Origin: Burkholderia arboris
GTDB taxonomy: Bacteria; Pseudomonadota; Gammaproteobacteria; Burkholderiales; Burkholderiaceae
NCBI RefSeq assembly: GCF_902499125.1
Contig: NZ_CABVPX010000002.1
Coordinates: forward strand, 248,001-312,000
Direction: 5' to 3'
Length of the DNA: 64,000 nt
Shown: piece by piece, positions 10,205-18,341 of the stretch
Position numbering within the stretch: the first letter of the stretch is position 1
How the letters are laid out: every line of letters starts with the position of its first letter
Position numbers and translations under genes: made by a program
The notes under the pieces: model-generated
What the model saw: the letters and a program-made list of their open reading frames with translations, nothing else
Databases searched by the model: none
What the model was told of the DNA's origin: nothing

Positions 10205-10933
10205 ATGACGGTGTATTTCATCGGCGCGGGGCCCGGCGACCCGGAGCTGATCACGGTGAAGGGCCAGCGCCTCGTGCGCACGTGCCCGGTGATCCTGTAT
10301 GCGGGCTCGCTGGTGCCGGCGGCCGTGCTCGACGGTCATTGCGCGGAGCAGGTCGTCAACACGGCCGAACTCGACCTCGACGCAATCGTCGCGCTGCTCG
10401 CGGCCGCACATGCGAAAGGGCAGGACGTGGCGCGCGTGCATTCGGGCGACCCATCGCTGTACGGCGCGATCGGCGAGCAGATCCGCCGGCTGAAGGCGCT
10501 CGGGATTCCGTATGAAATCGTGCCGGGCGTGACGGCCACGGCCGCCTGCGCGGCGACGCTCGGCGTCGAGCTGACGCTGCCCGGGGTCGCGCAGACGGTG
10601 ATCCTCACGCGCTTCGCGGGCAAGACGACGATGCCGGAAGGCGAGGCGCTCGGCTCGCTCGCCGCACACCGCGCGACGCTCGCCATCCATCTCGGCGTGC
10701 GCCATCTCGCGCGCATCGTCGACGAAGTGCTGCCGCATTACGGCGCGGATTGCCCGGTCGCGGTGATCTATCGCGCGAGCTGGCCCGACGAGGCGCGCGT
10801 GACCGGCACGCTGGCGGACATCGTCGCCAGGGTGCAGGGCACGCAGATCGAGCGCACCGCGCTGATCCTGATCGGACGCGTGCTCGATGCCGAAGGGTTC
10901 GCGGATTCGACGCTGTACGCGAGCGCCGGCTGA
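10205..10933 (+). CDS. cobM: Precorrin-4 C11-methyltransferase
   Basis: 242-residue SAM-dependent methyltransferase, CobM/CbiF type: MTVYFIGAGPGDPELITVKG at the N-terminus, VHSGDPSLYGAIGEQ, VPGVTATAACAATLGVELTLPG and the C-terminal ERTALILIGRVLD. It methylates C11 of precorrin-4. A Shine-Dalgarno-like GGAG lies just before the ATG (10193-10204 region). It is the last gene of the plus-strand cob arm and is convergent with the MFS gene at 11229-12407. Confidence 0.95.
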   Translation: MTVYFIGAGPGDPELITVKGQRLVRTCPVILYAGSLVPAAVLDGHCAEQVVNTAELDLDAIVALLAAAHAKGQDVARVHSGDPSLYGAIGEQIRRLKALGIPYEIVPGVTATAACAATLGVELTLPGVAQTVILTRFAGKTTMPEGEALGSLAAHRATLAIHLGVRHLARIVDEVLPHYGADCPVAVIYRASWPDEARVTGTLADIVARVQGTQIERTALILIGRVLDAEGFADSTLYASAG

Positions 10934-10971
10934 TCACGCGCGCGCCGTGACCGGCGCGGCGCGGCGTGCCG

Positions 10972-11088
10972 GTCACGCAGACGTGTGTCGAGCGCGGCGC
11001 CGATCGTGATCGCGCCGCCAACGAAACGGACCGGCGATGCCGTCTCGCCGAGGATCGGGATCGACGCGGCAATGCGGACGACGGGGAA
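10972..11088 (-). pseudogene. Possible decayed C-terminal end of an EamA/DMT-family transporter
   Basis: Between cobM and the MFS gene, about 39 codons on the minus strand read FPVVRIAASIPILGETASP and then VRFVGGAITIGAALDTRL. The LGE-x-x-S-P-x-x-x-V-G-G-A-x-I pattern is the typical last-helix signature of EamA (drug/metabolite) permeases. No other part of such a transporter is visible in any frame nearby, and the frame continues into antisense sequence without a natural start or stop. I read it as the tail of a deleted gene. The evidence is one short motif, so confidence is limited. Confidence 0.4.
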
Positions 11089-11228
11089 CCTGCAACAGGC
11101 GATCCGCGGGTGCCGGCGGTGCGACGAAGGTGCGTGAGACTTGCGGCGGCGTCCGTCCGGGCGGGCCTGCCGACGGTTCGTCGCGGAGCGGGAAGCGGGC
11201 GGCTGACGGCTAACGCGAGGACAGTCGC

Positions 11229-12407
11229 CTAGGCGCGCGCAACCTGCCGCGCCAACCGCGGCGCAAACCCGGCCGCCAGCGCGAACAGCACGACACACAG
11301 GCACGCCATCGCGATCCACGCAGGCGTCAAATCCGCGAGATGCTGGCGCACGATACCGGCCGCGAACGGGAACGATCCGGCGATCAAATAGCCGACACCC
11401 TGCACGAACCCCGTCAACGATGCGGCATCGGCCGGCGTCGCCGCATGGTCGACCGTGACGATCAGCGACAGCGGGAACAGCGCGCCGATTCCCGCGCCGA
11501 GCAGCAGCGCGGCCGGCAGCGCGAGCGCTTCGGGCGCGGCCAGCATCACCAGCAACCCGGCCAACAGCGACACGATCGCCGCATGCAGCGCAGGCCGGCG
11601 ATCGGGCAGGCGGTCGATCGTCGCCGAGATCGTCAACCCCGCGACGACTTCCGCGAGCGTCACGCCGCCGAGCAGGCTGCCGGCCGCCGTCGGCGACCAG
11701 CCGAGCCGCATGTAGTACGGCGGCAGCCAGGCGAGCACGAGCGTGTAGGCGCCCGTCGCGATCCCGAAGAACAGCGCGAGCCGCCATGCGCGCGGCGAGC
11801 GCGACGGCTGCGCATTCGACGTCGAGGCCGGCGCGGCGGCAAAGCCGTCGCCGCCGCGGCTGGCAAGCGGCCACGCGAGCGCGGCCACCACGGCTGGCAG
11901 CGCCCAGCCCGCGAGTGCGGCGAGCCAGCCCCAGCGCGCTGCAGCGAACGGCGCGACGACGCTTGCGAGCACTGCACCGCCCATGATCGACGTCGAATAG
12001 ACGCCCATCGCGCCGCCGATGCGCGTCGCGAAATGCGCCTTCACGAAGCCGGGCAGCAGCGCCTGCACCATCGCGATCCCGACGCCCGCGCAGCAGGCGC
12101 TCGCGAGCAGCAGCCACGCGTGCTGCGCGCCGATCCGCGACACGCAGGCCAGCCCGATCAGCGCGACACCCAGCCAGACGCCGCCCGCGATGCCGGTCAC
12201 GCGCTGCAGGCGCCGCGCGCCCAGTGCGCCGAGCCCCATCAGCAGGATCGGGATCGTCGTCAGCAGGCTGGCCGTGCCGTCGCCGATACCGGTCGCGCGC
12301 TGGATCATGTCGAGCAGCGGGCCAACCGCGGCCAGCGCGGGCCGCAGGTTCAGCCCGACGAGCACGATGGCGGCAAGCCGCCATCCGGGGGAAGTGAAGC
12401 GATTCAT
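11229..12407 (-). CDS. CynX/NimT-type MFS transporter
   Basis: 392-residue permease with about twelve membrane segments, of the CynX/NimT/YycB branch of the major facilitator superfamily: an early LVGLNLRPALAAVGPLL segment characteristic of that branch, and FGIATGAYTLVLAWLPPYY at the start of the second half. Family members move cyanate, nitroimidazoles or unknown anions; the substrate cannot be read from the sequence. It is divergent from a MarR gene, with two 18-bp dyads in between, so the MarR protein very probably represses it. Confidence 0.88.
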   Translation of the reverse strand: MNRFTSPGWRLAAIVLVGLNLRPALAAVGPLLDMIQRATGIGDGTASLLTTIPILLMGLGALGARRLQRVTGIAGGVWLGVALIGLACVSRIGAQHAWLLLASACCAGVGIAMVQALLPGFVKAHFATRIGGAMGVYSTSIMGGAVLASVVAPFAAARWGWLAALAGWALPAVVAALAWPLASRGGDGFAAAPASTSNAQPSRSPRAWRLALFFGIATGAYTLVLAWLPPYYMRLGWSPTAAGSLLGGVTLAEVVAGLTISATIDRLPDRRPALHAAIVSLLAGLLVMLAAPEALALPAALLLGAGIGALFPLSLIVTVDHAATPADAASLTGFVQGVGYLIAGSFPFAAGIVRQHLADLTPAWIAMACLCVVLFALAAGFAPRLARQVARA

Positions 12408-12468
12408 CGGCGAGGCCCTCGATATCGGTGACGGCTGCCAACGAGGCGCCGTGCGTTTTCAGGTAAAG

Positions 12469-12486
12469 TATCTCGACATCAAGATA
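12469..12486. promoter_or_regulatory. Candidate MarR operator, copy 1
   Basis: TATCTCGACATCAAGATA, an imperfect palindrome (TATCT-GA--TC-AGATA pairs with itself). It lies 62 bp before the MFS start in the divergent intergenic region. A near-identical copy follows at 12497, 28 bp centre to centre. The assignment to the neighbouring MarR protein is inferred from position and symmetry. Confidence 0.65.
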
Positions 12487-12496
12487 AATGCTGATT

Positions 12497-12514
12497 TATC
12501 TCGACGTCAAGATA
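12497..12514. promoter_or_regulatory. Candidate MarR operator, copy 2
   Basis: TATCTCGACGTCAAGATA, identical to the copy at 12469-12486 except for one base and closer to perfect dyad symmetry (central GACGTC). It ends 22 bp before the marR-family ATG at 12537, so it could overlap that gene's promoter or leader and give autorepression. Confidence 0.68.
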
Positions 12515-12536
12515 ACTGGTGAGCCGAGGAGGGTTA

Positions 12537-13052
12537 ATGGATCGAGCCGCGCATGCGCTCGCGCAATGGCGCGCCGAGCGTCCGGATCTGGACGCGTCGT
12601 CGATGGTGGTGATGGGGCGGCTGCAGGAAGCCGCGCTCGTGATCGCGCGCGACCGTCTCAATCCGCTGTTTGCGCGCTACGGGATGCAGCCGGGCGAATT
12701 CGACGTGCTCGCGACGCTGCGGCGCGGCGGGGCGCCGTTCGCGCTGACGCCGACGGCGTTGTACGACGCGCTGATGATGTCGTCGGGCGGGATGACCGCG
12801 CGCATCAACCGGCTGCAGAAGGCCGGCTGGGTCGAGCGGCGGCCGAACCCGGCCGACGGGCGCGGCACGCTCGTCGCGCTGACGGACACCGGCCGCGCGC
12901 TGATCGACGACGCGGTCGTCGCGCACCTCGACAACCAGCGCGCGCTGCTGGCCGCGCTGTCGGACGCGGAACAGGCCCAGTTGTCGCAATTGCTGGGCAA
13001 GCTGCTGACGGGGCTGGAAAGTCCTGCGCCGGAAGCGCCGGGCGGCAAGTAG
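12537..13052 (+). CDS. MarR-family transcriptional regulator
   Basis: 171-residue winged-helix protein. The DNA-binding core is visible as FDVLATLRRGGAPFALTPTALYDALMMSSGGMT-type helix-turn-helix followed by the wing RRPNPADGRGTLVALTDTGR, typical of MarR. I chose the ATG at 12537 because a strong GAGGAGG lies about 5 bp before it; an in-frame GTG at 12519 is less well placed. It is divergent from the CynX-type MFS gene, and two dyads between the genes are its likely operators. The ligand is unknown. Confidence 0.9.
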   Translation: MDRAAHALAQWRAERPDLDASSMVVMGRLQEAALVIARDRLNPLFARYGMQPGEFDVLATLRRGGAPFALTPTALYDALMMSSGGMTARINRLQKAGWVERRPNPADGRGTLVALTDTGRALIDDAVVAHLDNQRALLAALSDAEQAQLSQLLGKLLTGLESPAPEAPGGK

Positions 13053-13089
13053 CGCCGCCGCAGGCGTGACGCGGACGCGTCGCGCGGGC

Positions 13090-13120
13090 AAAAAAACGCC
13101 CGCCGTGCAATGCGGCGGGC
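13090..13120 (-). terminator. Intrinsic terminator after the glutathione transferase gene
   Basis: GCCCGCCG (13098-13105) and CGGCGGGC (13113-13120) form an 8-bp GC-rich stem with a short loop. On the minus strand the stem is followed by seven T residues (plus-strand A run 13090-13096). It lies about 50 bp after the stop of the minus-strand gene at 13172 and also faces the end of the marR gene. Confidence 0.85.
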
Positions 13121-13171
13121 TCGCGCAGCGCGCGGGCCGCACACGGCGCGCCCGCGCGGCTGCCCGGTCGC

Positions 13172-13876
13172 TTAACCGCGTGCCGGAATGTTGAGCCCGC
13201 GTGCGACGGCCGGGCGCGCGACGAACGCGTCGAGCGCGCGTGCGACGTGCCGGAATTCGCTGAAGCCGACCAGGTCGCCCGCTTCGTAGAAGCCGACGAG
13301 GTTGCGCACCCACGGGAAGATCGCGATGTCGGCGATCGTGTAGGTATCGCCCATCACCCACTGGCGGTTCGCGAGATGCGCGTCGAGCACGGCGAGCAGG
13401 CGCTTCGACTCGTCGACGTAGCGGTCGCGCGGACGCTTGTCTTCGAAGTCGCGGCCGGCGAACTTGTGGAAGAAGCCGAGCTGGCCGAACATCGGCCCGA
13501 TGCCGCCCATCTGGAACATCACCCACTGGAGCGTCTCGTAGCGGCCGGCGAGATCCTTCGGGATCAGCTGGCCCGTCTTGTCCGCGAGATAGATCAGGAT
13601 CGCGCCCGATTCGAACAGCGGCAGCGGCTTGCCGTCGGGGCCGTTCGGGTCGATGATCGCCGGGATCTTGTTGTTCGGGTTCAGCGACAGGAATTCGGGC
13701 GACAGCTGGTCGTTCGTGTCGAAGCGCACGAGGTGCGGCTCGTAAGGCAGGCCGGTTTCCTCGAGCATGATCGACACCTTGACGCCGTTCGGCGTCGGCA
13801 GCGAGTACAGCTGGAGACGGTCGGGATGCTGGGCCGGCCACTTGTGCGTAATCGGGAAGGCGGACAGATCGGGCAT
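13172..13876 (-). CDS. Glutathione S-transferase family protein (YfcG/YghU, nu-class-like)
   Basis: 234-residue protein with the thioredoxin-fold N-terminal domain (LQLYSLPTPNGVKVSIMLEE, then FLSLNPNNKIPAIIDP and the glutathione-binding FESGAILIYLA) and an all-helical C-terminal domain (GDTYTIADIAIFPWV). The TPNGxKV and NPNNKIPAI patterns match the bacterial YfcG/YghU disulfide-bond reductase group rather than classical detoxifying GSTs. The start at 13876 is supported by the conserved N-terminus. The gene stands alone, with an intrinsic terminator behind it. Confidence 0.88.
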   Translation of the reverse strand: MPDLSAFPITHKWPAQHPDRLQLYSLPTPNGVKVSIMLEETGLPYEPHLVRFDTNDQLSPEFLSLNPNNKIPAIIDPNGPDGKPLPLFESGAILIYLADKTGQLIPKDLAGRYETLQWVMFQMGGIGPMFGQLGFFHKFAGRDFEDKRPRDRYVDESKRLLAVLDAHLANRQWVMGDTYTIADIAIFPWVRNLVGFYEAGDLVGFSEFRHVARALDAFVARPAVARGLNIPARG

Positions 13877-14049
13877 GAAGGTTCGCTCGTCGAAGTGAAG
13901 GATCCGCGCGCCGTCCGTGCCACCGCGCTCGCGCACGATCCGCGGCGCGGCGGCGGGCCGGCGCGCGCCAAAGACGCCCACTGTAGCCGATCCCCGGAAT
14001 CGATGCAGGCGCCGGCCTCGGCCGGCCGCCGCCACCCCGCCCGAAGCCG

Positions 14050-15174
14050 TCAGAAGTTGTGCCGCAGCCCGATCATCGCGGCCGTCGTGCCGACGCCGGG
14101 CGCGACCGGCTGCCCGTACACGAGCATCTGGTCCATCGTGCCGCGGTTGTTCACGCGGCCGACCTGCGCATAGACCATCGTCCGCTTTGACAGGCTGTAG
14201 TCGGCCGCGAGCACAACCGCCGTCGAACGGTTCTCCGAGCGGTTGCGATCCTTCAGGTAGTACACGGCGGACGTGACCTGCAACGCGGGCGTGAAGCGGT
14301 ATCCGACGCCGGCCGACAGCATGTCGAGGTTCACCTTGTCCGCATGCGACGGATTCCTGCCGTTGCCGTACGACGCCGACACCGAAAAGTCGTGGATCGT
14401 GTATTTCGCGCCGACGTAAAAAAAGCGATTGTTGTCGACGCCGGTCGGCGCGACGCCCGGCGCCGGATTCGTATCGTGCCCGTTGTAGTAGACGGCCGAC
14501 GCGTTCAGCCCGTAGTTCGCATACCTGAGCACGACGGACTCGCGCGTGCCGCCCTGGAGCTGCCCGGCGACGCCGCCCGGCGCGTATTCGAGTGCGATCG
14601 TCGCGCCCGCGAACGCCGGCGACTGATAGACGAGCGCATTGCTGTCGTACAGCGCGCCGATCGCGCCGTTGGTGCTCGTGCCCGGCCAGCCGGCGGCGGT
14701 GTTCAGGCCGAGCCATGCGGTCAGCACGCTGCCGAAGAACTGCGCGTTGCGCACGTCGGTGTCGGCCATCGCATAGATCATCGGCACGATCTGGCGGCCG
14801 GCCGTAAACGAGCCGAACGGGCCCGACACGCCGAGCGACGCGACCTGGTTGAAGATCGCGACGGCGCCCGGCGTATCGCTCAGCTGCAGCTTGCCGGTCC
14901 CGCTGTCGAACGAACCCTGCAGCTTGAAGTTGACCTTGTAGCCGCCGCCGATGTCCTCGCTGCCGCGGATGCCCCAGAAGCTCGAATAGATGCCGCCGTC
15001 CTTCATGCGGAACACCTTGCCCGTATTCGGCGCGGTCGGGCTGAACGACGCAGCCGACGTGCTCTGGTACAGCAGGCCCGAGTCGATCACGCCGTAGAGC
15101 GTGACGGAGGATTGCGCGTGCGCGAGGGCCGAACAGCCGGCAAGCGCCGCGAGCGCGGCCAGTTTCGTCTTCAT
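14050..15174 (-). CDS. Outer-membrane porin, OpcP/OmpC-type
   Basis: 374-residue trimeric general porin of the Burkholderiales type. It has a cleavable signal peptide (MKTKLAALAALAGCSALAHA, cleavage before QSSVTLYG), the standard mature opening SVTLYGVIDSGLLY, repeating amphipathic beta strands, and ends in HNF, the terminal phenylalanine used for outer-membrane insertion. GGAG precedes the ATG. It lies downstream of the LuxR/MalT-like regulator on the same strand. Confidence 0.95.
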   Translation of the reverse strand: MKTKLAALAALAGCSALAHAQSSVTLYGVIDSGLLYQSTSAASFSPTAPNTGKVFRMKDGGIYSSFWGIRGSEDIGGGYKVNFKLQGSFDSGTGKLQLSDTPGAVAIFNQVASLGVSGPFGSFTAGRQIVPMIYAMADTDVRNAQFFGSVLTAWLGLNTAAGWPGTSTNGAIGALYDSNALVYQSPAFAGATIALEYAPGGVAGQLQGGTRESVVLRYANYGLNASAVYYNGHDTNPAPGVAPTGVDNNRFFYVGAKYTIHDFSVSASYGNGRNPSHADKVNLDMLSAGVGYRFTPALQVTSAVYYLKDRNRSENRSTAVVLAADYSLSKRTMVYAQVGRVNNRGTMDQMLVYGQPVAPGVGTTAAMIGLRHNF

Positions 15175-15196
15175 GAAGTCTCCGGGTTGTCATGGG

Positions 15197-15220
15197 CCGG
15201 ACGGGATCGAGCCCGTCCGG
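15197..15220. other. Perfect 9-bp hairpin between the LuxR-type regulator and the porin
   Basis: CCGGACGGG and CCCGTCCGG flank a six-base loop. On the minus strand the hairpin lies 23 bases before the porin ATG and about 185 bases after the regulator stop. There is no U run on either side, so it is either a leader structure of the porin mRNA or a weak terminator. Confidence 0.5.
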
Positions 15221-15404
15221 GTAAAGCGGGGCAACATCGAGGCAGGCGGGAAGGCGCGACAAGCGGCGCCGGTGCGAGCCGTGCGGAAAGACTACGCAAC
15301 GGCGGGCAGCCGCTCCCCCCCACGCACGGGGGGCAGGGTTGCGGAGAATCGAACGGGGAGGGACGGGCGGCTATGCGGCCAGGGGCAAGGGATTCAGGCC
15401 GATC

Positions 15405-18098
15405 TCAGGGCGCGCTTTCGAGCAGCCCGAGCACCAGCGCGCGGCGCACCGCATGCTTGCGCGAGCTCGCGTCGAGCTTGCCGAACAGGTTCTTCAGGTG
15501 CCATTTCACGGTTTCCTCGCCGACGGCGAGCGCGACCGCGATCTCCTTGTTCGACAGGTTGCGTGCGAGCAGCTCGAGGATCGCGCGCTCCTTCGGCGTC
15601 AGCACGACGCTCGGCACCGCGCGCGGGCTCGCCGCACCGCGCGGGGCCGGCGGCACGATCCGCGGCTGCGGCAGCGCGTGCCGGGCGGGGCCGTCGCCGG
15701 CGAGCGCCTCGTCGCCGACGCGGCGCGCCCAGTCGGCGACGGCCGGATGCGCGTCGGCAAGCGTGCGCGTGAGTCCGAACATGTCGGCGAGATTCATCGC
15801 CTCGTCGAGCAGCGTGCGGCCGCCATGCCCCGACTGTTCGAGCGCGAACGCGCTGAGCGCCATGATCTCGATGCGCTCGCGCCCCATGCTCATTTCGCGG
15901 GCCAGCACGGCCGCTTCGTCGAGCGCCGCGCTCGCATCGTCCCAGCGGCGCGCGGCGAGCGCCGCGCCCGCATGCGCGGTCGCCTGCAGCAGCACGACGG
16001 GGCGCCGCCACAACGGCCCGTGCGCCGGAAATTGCGCCGCGGCGATCGCGTCGATCCGCTCGACGAGCGCATGGCAGGTGGCCTCGCGATAGCGCGCCGC
16101 GTGAATGCGCACCTGCTCGGCAAGGCTCGCGACCGACAGGCGCGGCAGCCGGCGCGCGACACCCATCGCGTCGAGCGCTTCGAGCAGGTCGATCGCGCGA
16201 TGCTCGACGCCGCGCAGCAGCGCGATGCGCGCGGCCGTGCGATAGCCGAGCAGCACGGTATCGGGCGTGCCCGCGTGTTCGAGCACGTCGAGCCGGTTCG
16301 CGAGCAACGCGGCCGCCTGGTCGACGCGATCGGCCTCGTACGCGATGGCCGCGCACATCGCCGCGAACATGCAGGTCAGCGGATGGCGGCGCCCGAGATC
16401 GGCCTCCGCACGCGCCAGCGCCGGCGACAGCACGTCGTCCGCGAGCCGGATCTGGCCTTCGCGCAGGTAGCTCAGGCCCGCGATCAGCTCGCCCCAGCGG
16501 GCGACATAGCCGAACCCGGCCGCCGTTTCGCCGCGCGGTGCGGCCTGCTGGAAACGGCGCGCCTGCGCGGGTTCGCCGACGATGATCGCGCGCGCCGACA
16601 GCCGGTTCGCGTGCATCTGCGCGAGCCATGTCGCCGCCGGCGGCGTGAAGTCGGCCCACGGCTCGAACAGCTCGACGAAGCGGTCGATTTCGTCGGCGTA
16701 ATACGCGGCCGCGCTGAGGATCAGCGCGCATTCGTAGCGCATCGCGGCCGGCGTGCCGCCATCCGCGAGGATCCCCGCGATCTGGCGCTGCGCCTCGACA
16801 TGACGCTCGCCGAGCGCCAGCGCCCATGCGACCGCGATCCGTAGCGTCGGGCGCTTGTCGAGTTCCGCGTCGGGCAGCAGCGCGAGCCAGTCGAGCACAT
16901 CGTTGATGCGGCCCTGCTTGATCGCATCCTCGAGGCAGCGCTGCGCGAGCGCGTACGCGGCCTCGAACTGGCCGGCCGCGTACGCGTGGCGCGCGGCTTC
17001 CTCGCTCATCCCGTGCGCATCGAGCCATGCGGCCGCGCGCGCATGCAGCGTGCTGCGCTCGACGTCGGAACGTGTGGCCAGGCGGTCGCGCAGCGTGTCG
17101 CGCACGAGCGGATGCAGCCGGCACCAGTCCGAATCGTCCGATGCAATGAACAGCGGCGTGTCGCGCGCAAGCCGTGCGAGCCGGTCGGGTGCGTTCGCAT
17201 CGTCGAGCAGCGCCGCGCACAACGACGGATGCAGGCGATCGGCGACGCTCGTGCGTGTCAGGAACGCGGTGTCGTCAGCCGACTGGTTCGCGAGCAGCAG
17301 TTCGACGAGCCGGTCGCGCGTGCCGTCCATGCGTGCGGCGAGCGCGTCGACCGCCTGGCGCGGATCGGCCGAGCGCGCCATCGCGGCCATCGCGAGCTGC
17401 AGCCCGAGCGGCCAGCCGTCGACGCGTTCGAACAGCCGCGCGCACCCGTCGGCGTCCACCCGTTGCGCGAAGCGCGCACCGACCAGCGCGATCGTCTCGT
17501 CGAGCGTGAAGCGCAGCCAGTCGGGGCCCGCGAGCGTGCATTGCCCGCCGGCGAGCAGATCGCCGGCCGCGTGATCGAGCCCGCGCCGCGCGGCGACGAC
17601 GACATGCAGGTTCTGCGGCGCGTTGTGCAGCACGTAGATCAGCGCGTCGAGGCCGGCGCCCGGCAGCCGCTCGGCATCGTCGACGATCAGCAGCGCGTCC
17701 ATCGACAGTTGCGCGACTTCCGCGAGCCACGCGGTCAGGCCGTCCAGCGCGCGCGCCGCACCGCCCGGGATCAGCCGCCCGAAGCCGGGCCGCGCGCAGC
17801 CGGTGCGCACGGCCTGCACGAGCCCCTGCAGCAGCCGCGGTGCGTCGTCGCGCTCGTCGGCCGACAGCCACACGACCGCGCGGCCGAGCGCGAGGGTTTC
17901 GCGGCGCCATTGCGCGAGCAGCGACGTCTTGCCGTACCCGGCCGGCGCCTGTACCAGCGTGACCGGCCGGCCGTCGAACGCCGGCGCGGCGAGGCTCAGC
18001 CGCGCGCGGGCGAGCAACTGCGCCGGCACGCGCGGCGCGGTCGTCTTCAGGACCAGTTCGGTGGGGGGCGCGTCGGCGCGATCGGGTGGGTGGGCCAT
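15405..18098 (-). CDS. MalT-like LuxR-family ATP-dependent transcriptional activator (LAL type)
   Basis: 897-residue regulator with an N-terminal STAND/AAA-like ATPase (Walker A APAGYGKTS at about residues 51-59, VVWLSADERDD, Walker B-like DALLIVDDAERL), a long helical TPR-like middle part, and a C-terminal LuxR helix-turn-helix (LTPKERAILELLARNLSNKE, then TVKWHLKNLFGKLD). This is the order seen in MalT, AcoK and LAL regulators, which sense a small molecule while binding ATP. I chose the ATG at 18098 (MAHPPDRADA); upstream codons have poor coding character. It is divergent from the USP-like gene at 18342 and precedes the porin; it may control the catabolic genes at 19.3-24.4 kb, but that is only positional. 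Confidence 0.9.
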   Translation of the reverse strand: MAHPPDRADAPPTELVLKTTAPRVPAQLLARARLSLAAPAFDGRPVTLVQAPAGYGKTSLLAQWRRETLALGRAVVWLSADERDDAPRLLQGLVQAVRTGCARPGFGRLIPGGAARALDGLTAWLAEVAQLSMDALLIVDDAERLPGAGLDALIYVLHNAPQNLHVVVAARRGLDHAAGDLLAGGQCTLAGPDWLRFTLDETIALVGARFAQRVDADGCARLFERVDGWPLGLQLAMAAMARSADPRQAVDALAARMDGTRDRLVELLLANQSADDTAFLTRTSVADRLHPSLCAALLDDANAPDRLARLARDTPLFIASDDSDWCRLHPLVRDTLRDRLATRSDVERSTLHARAAAWLDAHGMSEEAARHAYAAGQFEAAYALAQRCLEDAIKQGRINDVLDWLALLPDAELDKRPTLRIAVAWALALGERHVEAQRQIAGILADGGTPAAMRYECALILSAAAYYADEIDRFVELFEPWADFTPPAATWLAQMHANRLSARAIIVGEPAQARRFQQAAPRGETAAGFGYVARWGELIAGLSYLREGQIRLADDVLSPALARAEADLGRRHPLTCMFAAMCAAIAYEADRVDQAAALLANRLDVLEHAGTPDTVLLGYRTAARIALLRGVEHRAIDLLEALDAMGVARRLPRLSVASLAEQVRIHAARYREATCHALVERIDAIAAAQFPAHGPLWRRPVVLLQATAHAGAALAARRWDDASAALDEAAVLAREMSMGRERIEIMALSAFALEQSGHGGRTLLDEAMNLADMFGLTRTLADAHPAVADWARRVGDEALAGDGPARHALPQPRIVPPAPRGAASPRAVPSVVLTPKERAILELLARNLSNKEIAVALAVGEETVKWHLKNLFGKLDASSRKHAVRRALVLGLLESAP

Positions 18099-18277
18099 CT
18101 GGGCAGCAGTCGGAATCCGGCGGGGCCGTGCGGGCCAGCGTCCGGGGTGGGCGTGGGGGGAAGGATCGGCCGAACCGTATTCGCCCGTCAATCCCCCCCG
18201 CGACGAGTGGGGCCGCACCGGCGCCGCGTCGATAGCATGGGTTCCGATACATGACGAACGCCGCGAGGAGGGCACCC

Positions 18278-18328
18278 ATGAAGATCGTATCGACCGGCAC
18301 ACGGCGCAGCGCGCCGACCGCCGGATAA
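18278..18328 (+). CDS. Possible 16-codon leader ORF before the USP/hemerythrin-like gene
   Basis: An ATG at 18278 with an excellent Shine-Dalgarno sequence (GAGGAGG, 18265-18271, spacing 6) opens a 16-codon frame reading MKIVSTGTRRSAPTAG and ending in TAA at 18326-18328. The next gene starts 13 bp later with its own GGAG. The ribosome site is better than that of most genes here. It may be a leader peptide or the stub of a lost gene; the product matches nothing I know. Confidence 0.4.
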   Translation: MKIVSTGTRRSAPTAG

Positions 18329-18341
18329 GCGGAGCGGCGCG

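Noticed and set aside
10966-11232. 88-codon plus-strand ORF after cobM
   Set aside because: Arg/Asp-rich shadow-like sequence; the opposite strand instead shows an EamA-like motif.
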